A stretch of 64,000 nucleotides of DNA from Phycisphaerales bacterium (GTDB taxonomy: Bacteria; Planctomycetota; Phycisphaerae; Phycisphaerales; UBA1924): assembly GCA_028289195.1 (NCBI GenBank), contig JANQQR010000008.1:62001-126000 (forward strand), given 5' to 3'. Shown here in pieces: positions 32,887-41,249 of this stretch. Numbering within the stretch: the stretch's first letter is position 1; every line of letters begins with the position of its first letter. Made by a program: the position numbers and the translations under genes. Below the pieces are notes generated by a model. The model searched no databases. It was not told the origin of the DNA and was given only the letters and a program-made list of their open reading frames with translations.

Positions 32887-34712
32887 GACATCGGCACCTT
32901 CTCTTCGGCGCGCTGTCGGGCGTGGTGTTGCTTGTGGGCTTCACAGGTGGCGGCTGCGCTCGGGACGTCCGCGTGCAGCGCGCCGACCCTTCGTCGACGC
33001 TGCGAGAGCAGCTCACGACGCGACTCACATCCGAACGTTTGAGCGGCCTGACCCGCGACGCGCTCGCGATGGCATCGCTCGACCGGCTCGCCCGCGAAGA
33101 GCCTCTCGAAGCGATCGACCGCCTGAGGGAACTCGCGAAGTCCGAGCCCGACGCGGCCTGGCGTCTGGCGGCCTCGGAACTGCTGCTCGACGCTGCCGAG
33201 GACGCTTCCCCTCCCGATGCGTCGCTGTATCTCGCGTCGGCATTCGAGGCCGATCTCGAGGTTCGACGCGCGGTCGCGCAGGGCGGGGGCCTCCTCGATG
33301 AACGCACAGAGTTTGCTGCCGACCTGTACCACCGGGCGATCTCCCGCTGGCTGTCGCTGAGCTCGCAGGTGTGGCTCCGGGATGACGTCGCAGAGTCGGT
33401 GGACGGCGTCGGCGGGACCTTCTCTCTCGCATTCGACGGTTCGCCATCGTCCTCGTCCTTCGCCGTCGGCGACTTTGACTCGCTCGTGCCGGCCGATCAG
33501 CTCCGGGTGCTGGGGATGCGGACGCACCACCGCCTCGATGCCTACGGTGTGCCGGTCGTCGCGATCCGCGAACAGGCCGATGCCCAGCCGCCGAGGAGCG
33601 AGGCGTTCATCCCGCCCGAGGGGCTGATTGTTCCTGCGACAGTGACGCTCCGGTTCGACTCGCCGTCGGATGTAGCGATCGAACTCTGGAACCCCGACCG
33701 GGTGCGCGCGATCGAGCGTCACGGCGCGCCGCTCCGACTCTCGACAGACACGACCGCGCCGATCGCTGAGTTGTTCTCCCGCGCGGAACTGGCCCGCACG
33801 GGTGCCCGGGGCATGACGGATGTCGGGGAGTACGTCAGCAGGATCGGCATCTACCTCCACGAGCCGTTCGATCCACAGAAAATCCCGGTCCTGCTCGTCC
33901 ACGGGCTGCGCTCCAGCCCTGTGACCTGGCGCGACATGCTCAACGACCTGCGCGCCGACCACGTACTCCGGGAGCGATTCCAGTTCTGGATGTTCTACTA
34001 CCCGACCGGGCTGCCGGTGCCCCGTTCGGCGGCCTACCTGCGCCGCGAACTCGCTGAGATCCGCTCGCTGTTCGACCCGAACGGATTGAATCCGCGGATG
34101 TCCGAGATGGTCGTCGTCGGGCACAGCATGGGCGGGCTCCTCACCAAGGCGAACGTGCAGTCCAGCGGCGACGCTCTGTGGCACTCGTTGCACCCGGAAC
34201 CGTTCGATGAGATCGACATGCCGCCGGGCGTGCGCGACCACATCCGTGAGGTGTTCTTCTACGACGCCGACGAGGGCATCGCACGCGTCGTTTTCATCGC
34301 CACGCCCCACGCCGGCAGCACCATGGCGACCTCCTGGATCGGACGCCTCGGGGACTCCCTCGTCGATCTGCCTGACGAGTTCGACGATGTCGACGAGTGG
34401 TTCGCCAGCGAACGCCAGCGCCTGGACCCGAGCGAGGAATACCAGCTCACAAGCGGCGTCCCATCCAGTATCGATGATCTGCGCCCCGGAGCGCCGCACC
34501 TGCGGGCGTACTCGTCGATACCGATGCGCACAGGCCTGCCCTTCCACGTGATCGCGGGCGGGCAGGACTCGATCGTGCCCCTGGACAGTTCGATGCTCGA
34601 GGGCGCTGATTCGGCCATCATCGTCGACGCCGGGCACAACGCCCACACCCATGCACGCGCGATCAGAGAGGTGCGCCGAATCCTGCTCCTGCATCTCGAT
34701 GACCGGCGCTAG
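32883..34712 (+). CDS. Alpha/beta-hydrolase lipoprotein (lipase/esterase-like)
   Basis: A 609-residue protein with a lipoprotein-like signal (GGGC near residue 24), an approximately 300-residue helical and beta-rich N-terminal region, and an alpha/beta-hydrolase domain from about residue 335. Landmarks are PVLLVHGLRSSPVTW for the oxyanion region, the nucleophile elbow GHSMGG with S415, FIATPHAGS, and a C-terminal DAGHNAHTH carrying the likely catalytic His. It resembles PGAP1/lipase-like hydrolases; the substrate is unknown. The GTG at 32883 overlaps the stop of the M14 gene. Longer frames upstream run through that gene and are not credible. Confidence 0.84.
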   Translation: MRHRHLLFGALSGVVLLVGFTGGGCARDVRVQRADPSSTLREQLTTRLTSERLSGLTRDALAMASLDRLAREEPLEAIDRLRELAKSEPDAAWRLAASELLLDAAEDASPPDASLYLASAFEADLEVRRAVAQGGGLLDERTEFAADLYHRAISRWLSLSSQVWLRDDVAESVDGVGGTFSLAFDGSPSSSSFAVGDFDSLVPADQLRVLGMRTHHRLDAYGVPVVAIREQADAQPPRSEAFIPPEGLIVPATVTLRFDSPSDVAIELWNPDRVRAIERHGAPLRLSTDTTAPIAELFSRAELARTGARGMTDVGEYVSRIGIYLHEPFDPQKIPVLLVHGLRSSPVTWRDMLNDLRADHVLRERFQFWMFYYPTGLPVPRSAAYLRRELAEIRSLFDPNGLNPRMSEMVVVGHSMGGLLTKANVQSSGDALWHSLHPEPFDEIDMPPGVRDHIREVFFYDADEGIARVVFIATPHAGSTMATSWIGRLGDSLVDLPDEFDDVDEWFASERQRLDPSEEYQLTSGVPSSIDDLRPGAPHLRAYSSIPMRTGLPFHVIAGGQDSIVPLDSSMLEGADSAIIVDAGHNAHTHARAIREVRRILLLHLDDRR

Positions 34713-34801
34713 TCGCGAGATTTCCGGAGCATCCCCGCGCGGACTCGGCGATATACCGCCCCATGCGAGTCAGGCAGCGCAGCGGTGGGGCGGTGAATGC
34801 G

Positions 34802-35827
34802 ATGAAACAGTCTTGGATGCAAATCGTGCTCCCGATCATCCTGGGCCCCGCGATCGCAGCATCCACGCTCGGCCAGGGCCACGACCCGCTCGGGCCGCCC
34901 TACGACCACGACATGGCCGAGCAGATCGGTGAGTACGTGCGCCGGATCTTCCTGGATGCCGACGACCACCTCTGGTTCGGCACGAACGGCTACGGGGTCT
35001 GCAGATTCGATGGCGAGGAACTGGCCTGCTTCGGGCCCAGGGAAGGACTGGCGGGGCACCAGGTAACCGGGATCATCCAGGACCGGCAAGGCGACGTCTG
35101 GATCGCGACCAACGGCGGCGTCTCGCGATTCGACGGAGCCGGCTTCACCAATTACGCCGAGCAATCGGGCCTCAACGAGCCCTATGCGTGGACGATCGTG
35201 GAGCAGTCCGACGGCACGATCTGGGTCGGCACCCTCGGCGGCGCGTACCGCTTCGACGGCGAGCGTTTCTCCAGATTCGATCTCCCGGAAGCCCCGCATC
35301 GCGACCAGACCCGGGGGGTCTCGAGCAGGAGCCGCATCCTCGATATCACCGAGACGCGCGACGGCACCCTGTGGTTCGCGACCGAGGGCGCCGGGGTGTT
35401 TTCATACGACGGCGAATCGCTCACAAACCTCTCGAGCGCCGACGGGCTCACCTCGGACTTCGTGAACTGCGTGCTCGAGGACCGGAACGGGACGATCTGG
35501 ATCGCGACCCACCACGGCGGCGTCTGCCGCTACGACGGAGCGACCGTCACACCCGTGACGGCCGCAGACGGCGTTCGCGGCATCGAGGCGTGGAGCATCT
35601 TCGAGGACCGCCACGGACACATCTGGTTCACGATCGAGGGGCATGGTGTCTACCGCTTCGACGGCGAGTCGTTCACGAACCTCCACTGGGAGGTGGGCCT
35701 GCCCCGAGCGATGCAGAGCTTCGGCGAAGACGCCCGGGGCCGCCTCCTGGTGGGCGGATACGGTGGCCTGTTCAGGCACAACGGCGTCGTGTTCGTGAAC
35801 GTGAAGCGATCCGGACCGTGGGAGTAG
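34802..35827 (+). CDS. Secreted two-component-regulator-type beta-propeller
   Basis: A 341-residue protein: signal peptide (to about residue 25, STLGQG), then about seven repeats of the form DRxGxIWIATxGGVxRFDGxxF, the two-component regulator propeller repeat. The repeats fill the protein; there is no transmembrane helix, kinase, cyclase or DNA-binding domain after them, although in most proteins this propeller is a periplasmic sensor in hybrid kinases. ATG at 34763 would add 13 residues and has TATACC 5 nt upstream; ATG at 34802 has a purine-rich GGTGGGGCGG before it. Probable periplasmic binding or scaffold protein. Confidence 0.83.
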   Translation: MKQSWMQIVLPIILGPAIAASTLGQGHDPLGPPYDHDMAEQIGEYVRRIFLDADDHLWFGTNGYGVCRFDGEELACFGPREGLAGHQVTGIIQDRQGDVWIATNGGVSRFDGAGFTNYAEQSGLNEPYAWTIVEQSDGTIWVGTLGGAYRFDGERFSRFDLPEAPHRDQTRGVSSRSRILDITETRDGTLWFATEGAGVFSYDGESLTNLSSADGLTSDFVNCVLEDRNGTIWIATHHGGVCRYDGATVTPVTAADGVRGIEAWSIFEDRHGHIWFTIEGHGVYRFDGESFTNLHWEVGLPRAMQSFGEDARGRLLVGGYGGLFRHNGVVFVNVKRSGPWE

Positions 35828-35846
35828 GGCGGCGGCGCCCGGATGC

Positions 35847-35875
35847 TTGGCCGACCGATTCGCCCGTGCTACAGT
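35847..35875 (+). promoter_or_regulatory. Promoter of tRNA-Gly
   Basis: TTGGCC (35847-35852), a 17-nt spacer and TACAGT (35870-35875), each hexamer matching consensus at four of six bases, ending 9 nt before the mature tRNA. Confidence 0.6.
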
Positions 35876-35884
35876 CCCCGTCTC

Positions 35885-35956
35885 GCGGGCGTAACTCAAT
35901 GGTAGAGTGTCAGCCTTCCAAGCTGAATGTTGCCGGTTCGAGTCCGGTCGCCCGCT
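35885..35956 (+). tRNA. tRNA-Gly (anticodon TCC)
   Basis: A 72-nt cloverleaf. The acceptor arm GCGGGCG (35885-35891) pairs with CGCCCGC (35949-35955), discriminator T. The anticodon stem TCAGC/GCTGA encloses CTTCCAA with anticodon TCC, reading GGA and GGG. The T-arm holds TTCGAGT. CCA is not encoded. No integrase or direct repeat of the 3' end is seen, so it is not an evident attachment site here. The rest of the gap to 36134 shows no further gene. Confidence 0.96.
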
Positions 35957-36134
35957 TTCTCGCAGCGCGTCGCTCCGCTCATGCTCCGCACTGCGACTGA
36001 AGCCTGCGCTGTTCGGCGTTCCTTCCTCGCATTGATCGACCAACTCCGATCGGAACGAGTTCGCTCGGCTTGCGGAGGAGAACGCGAGCCGCCCGCTGCA
36101 TCTCCCATCGACTGGGTTTCGCTCGCCTCTTCCC

Positions 36135-37148
36135 ATGAACACCCTGCTCCGAATCAATTGGAGCGCTCACGACACGAGAGCGACGATCAAGGTCGCAGTC
36201 GGACTCGTGATCATGCTCGCCCTGGAGGGAGTCACGGGAGAAACGTGGCTCGCCACTGCTCTCGCGGCGATGTGCGCATGGCTCACGAACGTGCCGGGCG
36301 CCACACGCTTCCGCGTGGCTGGTATGACTTGCTTCGGCGTCGGCGCGTTGGCAGCGACCGCCATCGCGGGCCAGGTGGGCCTCGCGCTCGGGCCCAACAT
36401 CGCGTTGATCGCGATCGTCGGCTTCTTCGGCACCAGCCTGCTCGCTCGTGGAACGCGCCCGTTCATGGTCGGATTCTCACTGGTTACCTGGGCGATCTAC
36501 GCACCCCTGCTGATCGAGAATTCCAGCACCGCGAATTGTCTGCTCGCCGTTATGGCCGGAACAGGAATCGTCGTGGTGCTGAATGTGGCAAGCGACGCTT
36601 TCCGCGAGGGACGGGGTGAACGGGCGGACTCTTCGGAGCTGTCCGACGATGCGCAGGCGGCGTCGCGTCCTCCCGCGAGCTTCGTGCTGGCCTACGCATC
36701 CTCCGTCGCGATCGTCCTCGCAGCAACGACATACGCCGGATGGACATGGCTTGAGACCGATCCAACGATCGTCACGGCCGGCGCGTTCTTCGTGATAGGG
36801 TTTGACGTTCAGAAGACACTCGCGGCCGGAGTGGGCCGGCTGATCGGCCTCGCCGCCGGAGTTGCTGCGGGCCTCGGGCTCGCCCACCTGATCGGTCCCG
36901 GCTTGGTGCTCGATGGCATAGCGATTCTGGCTTGCGGGCTGAGCTTCGGGGCGATGGCCATGCACCCCGGGGCCTGGATGTTCTTCTTCATGATCTTCGT
37001 GTCGATCGGCTGGCACAGTCTGCAATCCGACGTGTTCGCGATGACCGCTCTCGAACGATTCTCCGGAGAATCAGCGGGTGCTATCACAGCGATCGCCAGC
37101 ATCGCCTTTCTTGAACGGATGCAGGCCCGCTCGGCGAAACAGCCCTGA
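36135..37148 (+). CDS. FUSC-like inner-membrane protein
   Basis: A 337-residue protein with two blocks of about five transmembrane helices (roughly residues 18-140 and 185-330) joined by a polar loop (FREGRGERADSSELSDDAQAAS). This duplicated layout, with conserved-looking WLATALAAMCAWLTN and AGVGRLIGLAAGVAAG at the start of each half, resembles the membrane part of fusaric-acid-resistance (FUSC/DUF2955-type) proteins, but the cytosolic domain is missing. Function is uncertain; export of a small aromatic compound would be the family expectation. No Shine-Dalgarno site is clear before ATG 36135. Confidence 0.62.
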   Translation: MNTLLRINWSAHDTRATIKVAVGLVIMLALEGVTGETWLATALAAMCAWLTNVPGATRFRVAGMTCFGVGALAATAIAGQVGLALGPNIALIAIVGFFGTSLLARGTRPFMVGFSLVTWAIYAPLLIENSSTANCLLAVMAGTGIVVVLNVASDAFREGRGERADSSELSDDAQAASRPPASFVLAYASSVAIVLAATTYAGWTWLETDPTIVTAGAFFVIGFDVQKTLAAGVGRLIGLAAGVAAGLGLAHLIGPGLVLDGIAILACGLSFGAMAMHPGAWMFFFMIFVSIGWHSLQSDVFAMTALERFSGESAGAITAIASIAFLERMQARSAKQP

Positions 37149-37207
37149 CCGGACTCGAAGGCGCGGCGGCGGTTGGTCACGCTCGCCTCAACCCCAACCG
37201 CCGCGGA

Positions 37208-37924
37208 TCACCCGAACAGACCGCCTCCCAGATCCTCCCGCACGATGAGCCCCGCGTCGTTGTTCTTCGGGCTGTTCACCCGTGTGCTCACATGATGCGC
37301 ATCGAGCACGCCTTCGGCGGCCGGTTTGATGAAACCCGTCGCCTCCTCCGAATCGAACCCCGGGTCGCACCACACGCTCGCGTCCTCGGGCTCGAGAATC
37401 ACCGGCATGCGATCGTGGATCTCGCGCACCAGGTCGTTGGGAGTCGTTGTGATGATCGCGAAGGTGCCTCCCCCCTCCGACGGCGTCCAGATGCCGGCGG
37501 CGAGGATCGGCGCCCCGTCTGCCCGGTGGATGCGCCAAGGCTGCTTCGCTTTCTGGCCCTCGATCTTCTGCCATTCGTAGAACGAGCTCAGCGGCACGAC
37601 GCAGCGCCGCTCGCCGAACGACTCTCGGAACATCCCGTTCGTCGCGACTGTCTCGCCGCGGGCGTTGATCGGTCCGGTTCCGGGCGCAGCGCCGTCGCGC
37701 TTGGTCATCCACGAAGGCGAGAACCCCCAGATCTGCGATTCGGCGAGCCCGATGCGCCCGTCGTCCGAGCGCACGACCAGCGACATTTGGGTCGGGGCGA
37801 CGTTCCAGCTCTGCCCGAGTGCGGGAACATCCGAGTCCGGCTTGTCGAGGCCCTCGGGGAATCGCAGATCGAGGAAGTCGTGAACGTCCTTCCACGTGTA
37901 TTCGCGAGTGAAGCGCCCGCACAT
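37208..37924 (-). CDS. SOS response-associated peptidase / HMCES-like SRAP protein
   Basis: A 238-residue SRAP protein that forms a protective DNA-protein crosslink at abasic sites through the N-terminal Cys2 exposed after Met removal (MCGRF). Other active-site residues are present: the NVAPTQ strand, the INARGET loop carrying Asn, a CVVPLSSFYEW segment with the glutamate, and HDRMPVIL with the catalytic His. Length is normal. TACGAT lies exactly 6 nt before the ATG with no Shine-Dalgarno site. It is convergent with the FUSC-like gene and follows the C45 gene on the same strand. No LexA-type box is evident to me. Confidence 0.95.
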   Translation of the reverse strand: MCGRFTREYTWKDVHDFLDLRFPEGLDKPDSDVPALGQSWNVAPTQMSLVVRSDDGRIGLAESQIWGFSPSWMTKRDGAAPGTGPINARGETVATNGMFRESFGERRCVVPLSSFYEWQKIEGQKAKQPWRIHRADGAPILAAGIWTPSEGGGTFAIITTTPNDLVREIHDRMPVILEPEDASVWCDPGFDSEEATGFIKPAAEGVLDAHHVSTRVNSPKNNDAGLIVREDLGGGLFG

Positions 37925-37930
37925 GTCCGG

Positions 37931-37936
37931 ATCGTA
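37931..37936 (-). promoter_or_regulatory. TACGAT -10 box 6 nt before the SRAP gene
   Basis: TACGAT, then 6 nt, then ATG at 37924; no ribosome-binding site. Part of the recurrent leaderless pattern. Confidence 0.48.
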
Positions 37937-37952
37937 CCCCGCGGAGGGGCGG

Positions 37953-39041
37953 CTAGAACGGAGCCCGCACTCGCGTCCACGAACCTCTGCTCGCCGCCGG
38001 CCGGCCTGATTCGTCGCCCCACGCGAACCACCCCTCGGCGCGTGCCGGGTCGAAGACGGCCGAGTAGATCGTCCGCAGGTGCTCGGGTGTCCGCATCTCG
38101 ACGTCCTCGCGCCCCAGCATGCCCATCAGCGTCGCGTCGTCGGCTGCGCCGTCTCTCATTGCACGGCGCAGGCCGCAGTACCGCGCGATCGTCGATCCGC
38201 ACCGGGAGCGGCTCTCCCGGGCTTCGTCGATCTCGAGAGAGAGCTTGTGGTTCGTCGCGATCTGCCACGGGCCGTCTCGATCATGGCGTTCGTGCGTGGC
38301 GCGTCCGCACTCGAAGACCGCGCCGTGCCCCGTACCGCCTTCGCACGCCACCACGATCACGCCGCGATCTCGCCCGGTGGAGGCGATGAACCGCTCGAGT
38401 TCGTCGATCGACGCGCATGTCTCCAGTGCCTGGCGCGCCCAGAAGAGCCACGAGATGATCGTGCGATCCTGCGGCGGGTCGTCGAGCGCCGGCATCGTGT
38501 GGAGGTGGAGCCAGAGCCCCTCGGCGTTGATCCCGGTGTCGACATCGATGTCGCCCCGGATTCCCAGGGCCATGACCGGGATCCGATGGGGCACGCTGTG
38601 CACCGTCACGGCGGCCCCCCGGCGGAGCGTCGCGCTGAGCCAATCGCAGTTGCGCGCCACGAGCTGACGCCGCTGCCCGAGGGTGACAGTCGCGGCGCTG
38701 CACATCGGGCCCGCGATTTCCTGTTCCACCGATCTCGGCGCCCCCGCGGTTCGCGTCGGAGCGGCGATATCCGCGTACAGGAACTCGGCGACCTCGATTG
38801 CATCGCAGGACGACCCGCAGGCCATCCCTTCGATCTCCAGACGAAACTCGTCCGGAAGGCGCCCGAGCCAGCGTTCGGCCTGCCGACGCAGATCCTCGCG
38901 GCCCGTACGCGTGATGGCGCCCAGGTCTAGCAGGTAGGCCTCCCGAAACGAATGATCCAGAATGTCACCCAGCACGCGTGCGTGCGCGCGACCCGCATCC
39001 GCGGGTTGCCCCTCGAGATTGATGACGGGAAGGTCGGCCAT
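37953..39041 (-). CDS. C45-family Ntn hydrolase (acyl-CoA:6-APA acyltransferase-like)
   Basis: A 362-residue protein of the AAT/C45 group. The likely N-terminal nucleophile after self-cleavage is C114 in GPMCSAATV; the characteristic RNCDW (residues 130-134) follows, and a later GINAEGLWLHLHTMP strand completes the Ntn fold. The N-terminal 113 residues would be the cleaved propeptide-like chain (QPADAGRAHARVL, GMACGSSCDAIEVAEFLY). Members hydrolyse or transfer acyl groups on amide bonds; the substrate is unknown. There is no signal peptide, so it is probably cytosolic. It is divergent from the oxidase gene at 39103 with 61 bp between. Confidence 0.87.
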   Translation of the reverse strand: MADLPVINLEGQPADAGRAHARVLGDILDHSFREAYLLDLGAITRTGREDLRRQAERWLGRLPDEFRLEIEGMACGSSCDAIEVAEFLYADIAAPTRTAGAPRSVEQEIAGPMCSAATVTLGQRRQLVARNCDWLSATLRRGAAVTVHSVPHRIPVMALGIRGDIDVDTGINAEGLWLHLHTMPALDDPPQDRTIISWLFWARQALETCASIDELERFIASTGRDRGVIVVACEGGTGHGAVFECGRATHERHDRDGPWQIATNHKLSLEIDEARESRSRCGSTIARYCGLRRAMRDGAADDATLMGMLGREDVEMRTPEHLRTIYSAVFDPARAEGWFAWGDESGRPAASRGSWTRVRAPF

Positions 39042-39102
39042 GCGTCGAGAGCTAGGGTAGGCCGAGCGTGCAGGTGGAGCGGAGTGATGCGATGATGCGC
39101 GG

Positions 39103-40212
39103 GTGAACGACCGGGCTCAGACACACGGACCGCAGATCGTCAATCTTGCCGATTTCGAGCACGCGGCACGCCAGCGCATGGACCGCGGAGCGTTTGACTA
39201 TGTCGCCGGAGGTGCCGGTGATGAATTGTCTATCCAGCGGAACCACTCCGCGTGGCGGGAGATCGAGCTGTGGCCCCGCGCCGGCGTCGACGTCTCGAAT
39301 ATCAAGACCACGACATCCCTGCTCGGACACGACCTCGACCACCCGATCATCCTGGCACCAACGGCCTACGCCAGCCTCGCGCACCCCGATGCCGAAGCTC
39401 CGGTCGCGCGGGCGGCCTCGAACACCGCCGCCGTCCACGTCGCCAGCTCCTTCGCGTCGCTCCCCATCGAGGAGATCCGGGGCGCGGCCGGAGCCGGGCA
39501 GACCTGGTTCCAGCTCTACATCCAGAAGGACCGCTCGTTCACGCGGCATCTCATCGAGCGCGTCGCGAGCGCGGGCTGCTCGGCGCTCGTGATCACGGTC
39601 GACACTCCGCTGCTCGGCCCCAGGGACCGAGAGAGCCGAACGTTCGGCGAGCGCCCCGACCTCCGCCGGCCGAATCTCGACGGCCTCGAGGGAATTGAAA
39701 CAAGCGGCGCTCACCGGACCGGCGAGGGGGCTCTGTACAGCGATGTCCATGACGCCTCTGTCGATTGGGACGACCTCGCGGGCATCATCAATGACGCGCC
39801 CCTGCCGGTCCTGCTCAAGGGGATCATGCACCCGGATGACGCGGAGCACGCGATCCGATCGGGAGCGTCTGGCATCATCGTTTCGAACCACGGAGGCCGG
39901 AACCTCGACAGCGCTCCGGCGACCGCTCACGCGCTACCCGGGATCGTGCGCCGGGCGGCCGCCATCGATCGCTCCATTCCAGTGCTCATCGATGGTGGTC
40001 TCCGGCGCGGCGAAGACGTGTTGAAGGCCCTTGCACTCGGAGCGCGTGCTGTGCTGATCGGCCGGCCGTACGTCTACGCCCTCGCCGCCGACGGACAGAG
40101 CGGTGTCGAACGCTGCGTCCGGATGCTGCACCGAGAACTGACCATGGCGATGGCGTTGTGCGGAACGGTCTCGATCGAACAGATCAGGCCGCGCGTGCTC
40201 CGCGAGCTCTAG
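39103..40212 (+). CDS. FMN-dependent alpha-hydroxy-acid oxidase/dehydrogenase
   Basis: Oxidises an L-2-hydroxy acid such as lactate or glycolate to the 2-oxo acid using FMN. The 369-residue TIM barrel has family length and landmarks: FDYVAGGAGDELS, a WFQLYIQKD strand, VITVDTPLLGPRDRE, the lysine of LLKGIM, the catalytic His and substrate Arg in SNHGGRNLD, and the phosphate-binding LIDGGLRRGEDVLKALALGA. No membrane segment is seen. The GTG at 39103 lacks a strong Shine-Dalgarno site. Its TAG stop shares CTAG with the convergent flagellin stop, so the two transcripts must overlap. Lactate or glycolate use cannot be told apart. Confidence 0.92.
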   Translation: MNDRAQTHGPQIVNLADFEHAARQRMDRGAFDYVAGGAGDELSIQRNHSAWREIELWPRAGVDVSNIKTTTSLLGHDLDHPIILAPTAYASLAHPDAEAPVARAASNTAAVHVASSFASLPIEEIRGAAGAGQTWFQLYIQKDRSFTRHLIERVASAGCSALVITVDTPLLGPRDRESRTFGERPDLRRPNLDGLEGIETSGAHRTGEGALYSDVHDASVDWDDLAGIINDAPLPVLLKGIMHPDDAEHAIRSGASGIIVSNHGGRNLDSAPATAHALPGIVRRAAAIDRSIPVLIDGGLRRGEDVLKALALGARAVLIGRPYVYALAADGQSGVERCVRMLHRELTMAMALCGTVSIEQIRPRVLREL

Positions 40213-41075
40213 AAACGCGCTACGGGTGTCAGAAGGTTCAGCACCCTCTGCGGAGCGGTACCCGCCAGCCCGTTGACGAGGAAGGCCGATTCCGCCAGCA
40301 CCTGCAGGCGAGAGAGGTTGGCCGTCTCGCGAGCGAAGTCGGTGTCCCGGATCAGGCTGTTGGCGGCCGCGGTGTTCGCGATCGCAACGGCCGTCCCGCG
40401 GAGGCGCGGTTCCAGAGAGAAACGAGCCGCCGCCCCGAGTTCGCCCCGGTGGATGTCCACCTGCGTGCGCGCTGCTCGTATGACTGCCTGCGCCGACCCG
40501 GGGTCGCCCGTGATGAGATTGAGATCACCACCCGAAGCGGCATCGGCGAGCGTGAAGGTCTGGCCGTCGATCTCCGTCTCGCCGAGCGCGCTGGTGCGGG
40601 CGTCGACGATCGTGATCGAGTCTCCGCCCCCGACGTCGAGATCGACATCACCGGTGAAGAGCTGCTGGCCGTTGAACGAGCTCGAGACCGCGACCCTATC
40701 GACCGTGCGCAGGATCGAATCGAGCTGCGCCTGGTTGGCCTCCAGTTCACCTTCGCTGAGCCCCGCGCTGTTCGCGCTGGCGACAGCGAGCGCCTCGGCC
40801 TCGACGAGCAGGTCCGACACCTCGCCGAGCGAAGCATCGGCGACGCTGATCACGCTGTTGGTGCGCTGCAGGCTCCGAGACTCCGCCTCCAGCACGCGGA
40901 GCTGCGCCCGCAGCTGCTCGGAGGCGATGAGCGCCGCCGGTCCGTCAGAGCCGCGATTGACCGACAGCCCGGTCGCCAGACGCTGGAAGCTGGAGGCCTG
41001 CGCTCCGAGCGTGTTGCCGAGAATGTTCTGGGCGATCAGCGACGAGACGTTGGTGTTCACCGAGAACTGGCTCAC
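40209..41075 (-). CDS. fliC: Flagellin, short
   Basis: Filament subunit of 288 residues. The N-terminal D0/D1 helices begin SQFSVNTNVSSLIAQNIL and continue with RLATGLSVNRGSDGPAALIASEQLRAQ; the C-terminal D1/D0 helix has NSLIRDTDFARETANLSRLQVLAESAFLVNG (read in pieces). The central variable region is small, hence the short length. The GTG at 41075 has a strong AAGGAGGTG Shine-Dalgarno. No other flagellar gene is in the window, so this is an isolated flagellin, perhaps one of several. The last residues end QRVLNLL then TPVARF, close to the usual terminus. A sigma-28 promoter is not convincing upstream. Confidence 0.93.
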   Translation of the reverse strand: MSQFSVNTNVSSLIAQNILGNTLGAQASSFQRLATGLSVNRGSDGPAALIASEQLRAQLRVLEAESRSLQRTNSVISVADASLGEVSDLLVEAEALAVASANSAGLSEGELEANQAQLDSILRTVDRVAVSSSFNGQQLFTGDVDLDVGGGDSITIVDARTSALGETEIDGQTFTLADAASGGDLNLITGDPGSAQAVIRAARTQVDIHRGELGAAARFSLEPRLRGTAVAIANTAAANSLIRDTDFARETANLSRLQVLAESAFLVNGLAGTAPQRVLNLLTPVARF

Positions 41076-41249
41076 AGCGCACCTCCTTGGACGAGCGTGT
41101 CCGCGGGGATCCGATCCCTCGAACACGACTCTTCCATATGCGCGCAGGATCGGCCCGACGCCATCTCTCGGCATTCGGATCGCCGGTGTTTCCGGGCGTG
41201 ACAGCCCGCAGGGGTTCAACCCGGTCCCGGGGAGCGGGCCCGCAGCGTC

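Noticed and set aside
35885-36134. tRNA-Gly as an integration site of a mobile island
   Set aside because: No integrase, no direct repeat of the tRNA 3' end and no composition change is seen in the genes that follow.
41076-41249. Sigma-28 promoter for the flagellin
   Set aside because: A GCCGATCC resembles half of the consensus, but no TAAA-like -35 lies at the right distance.
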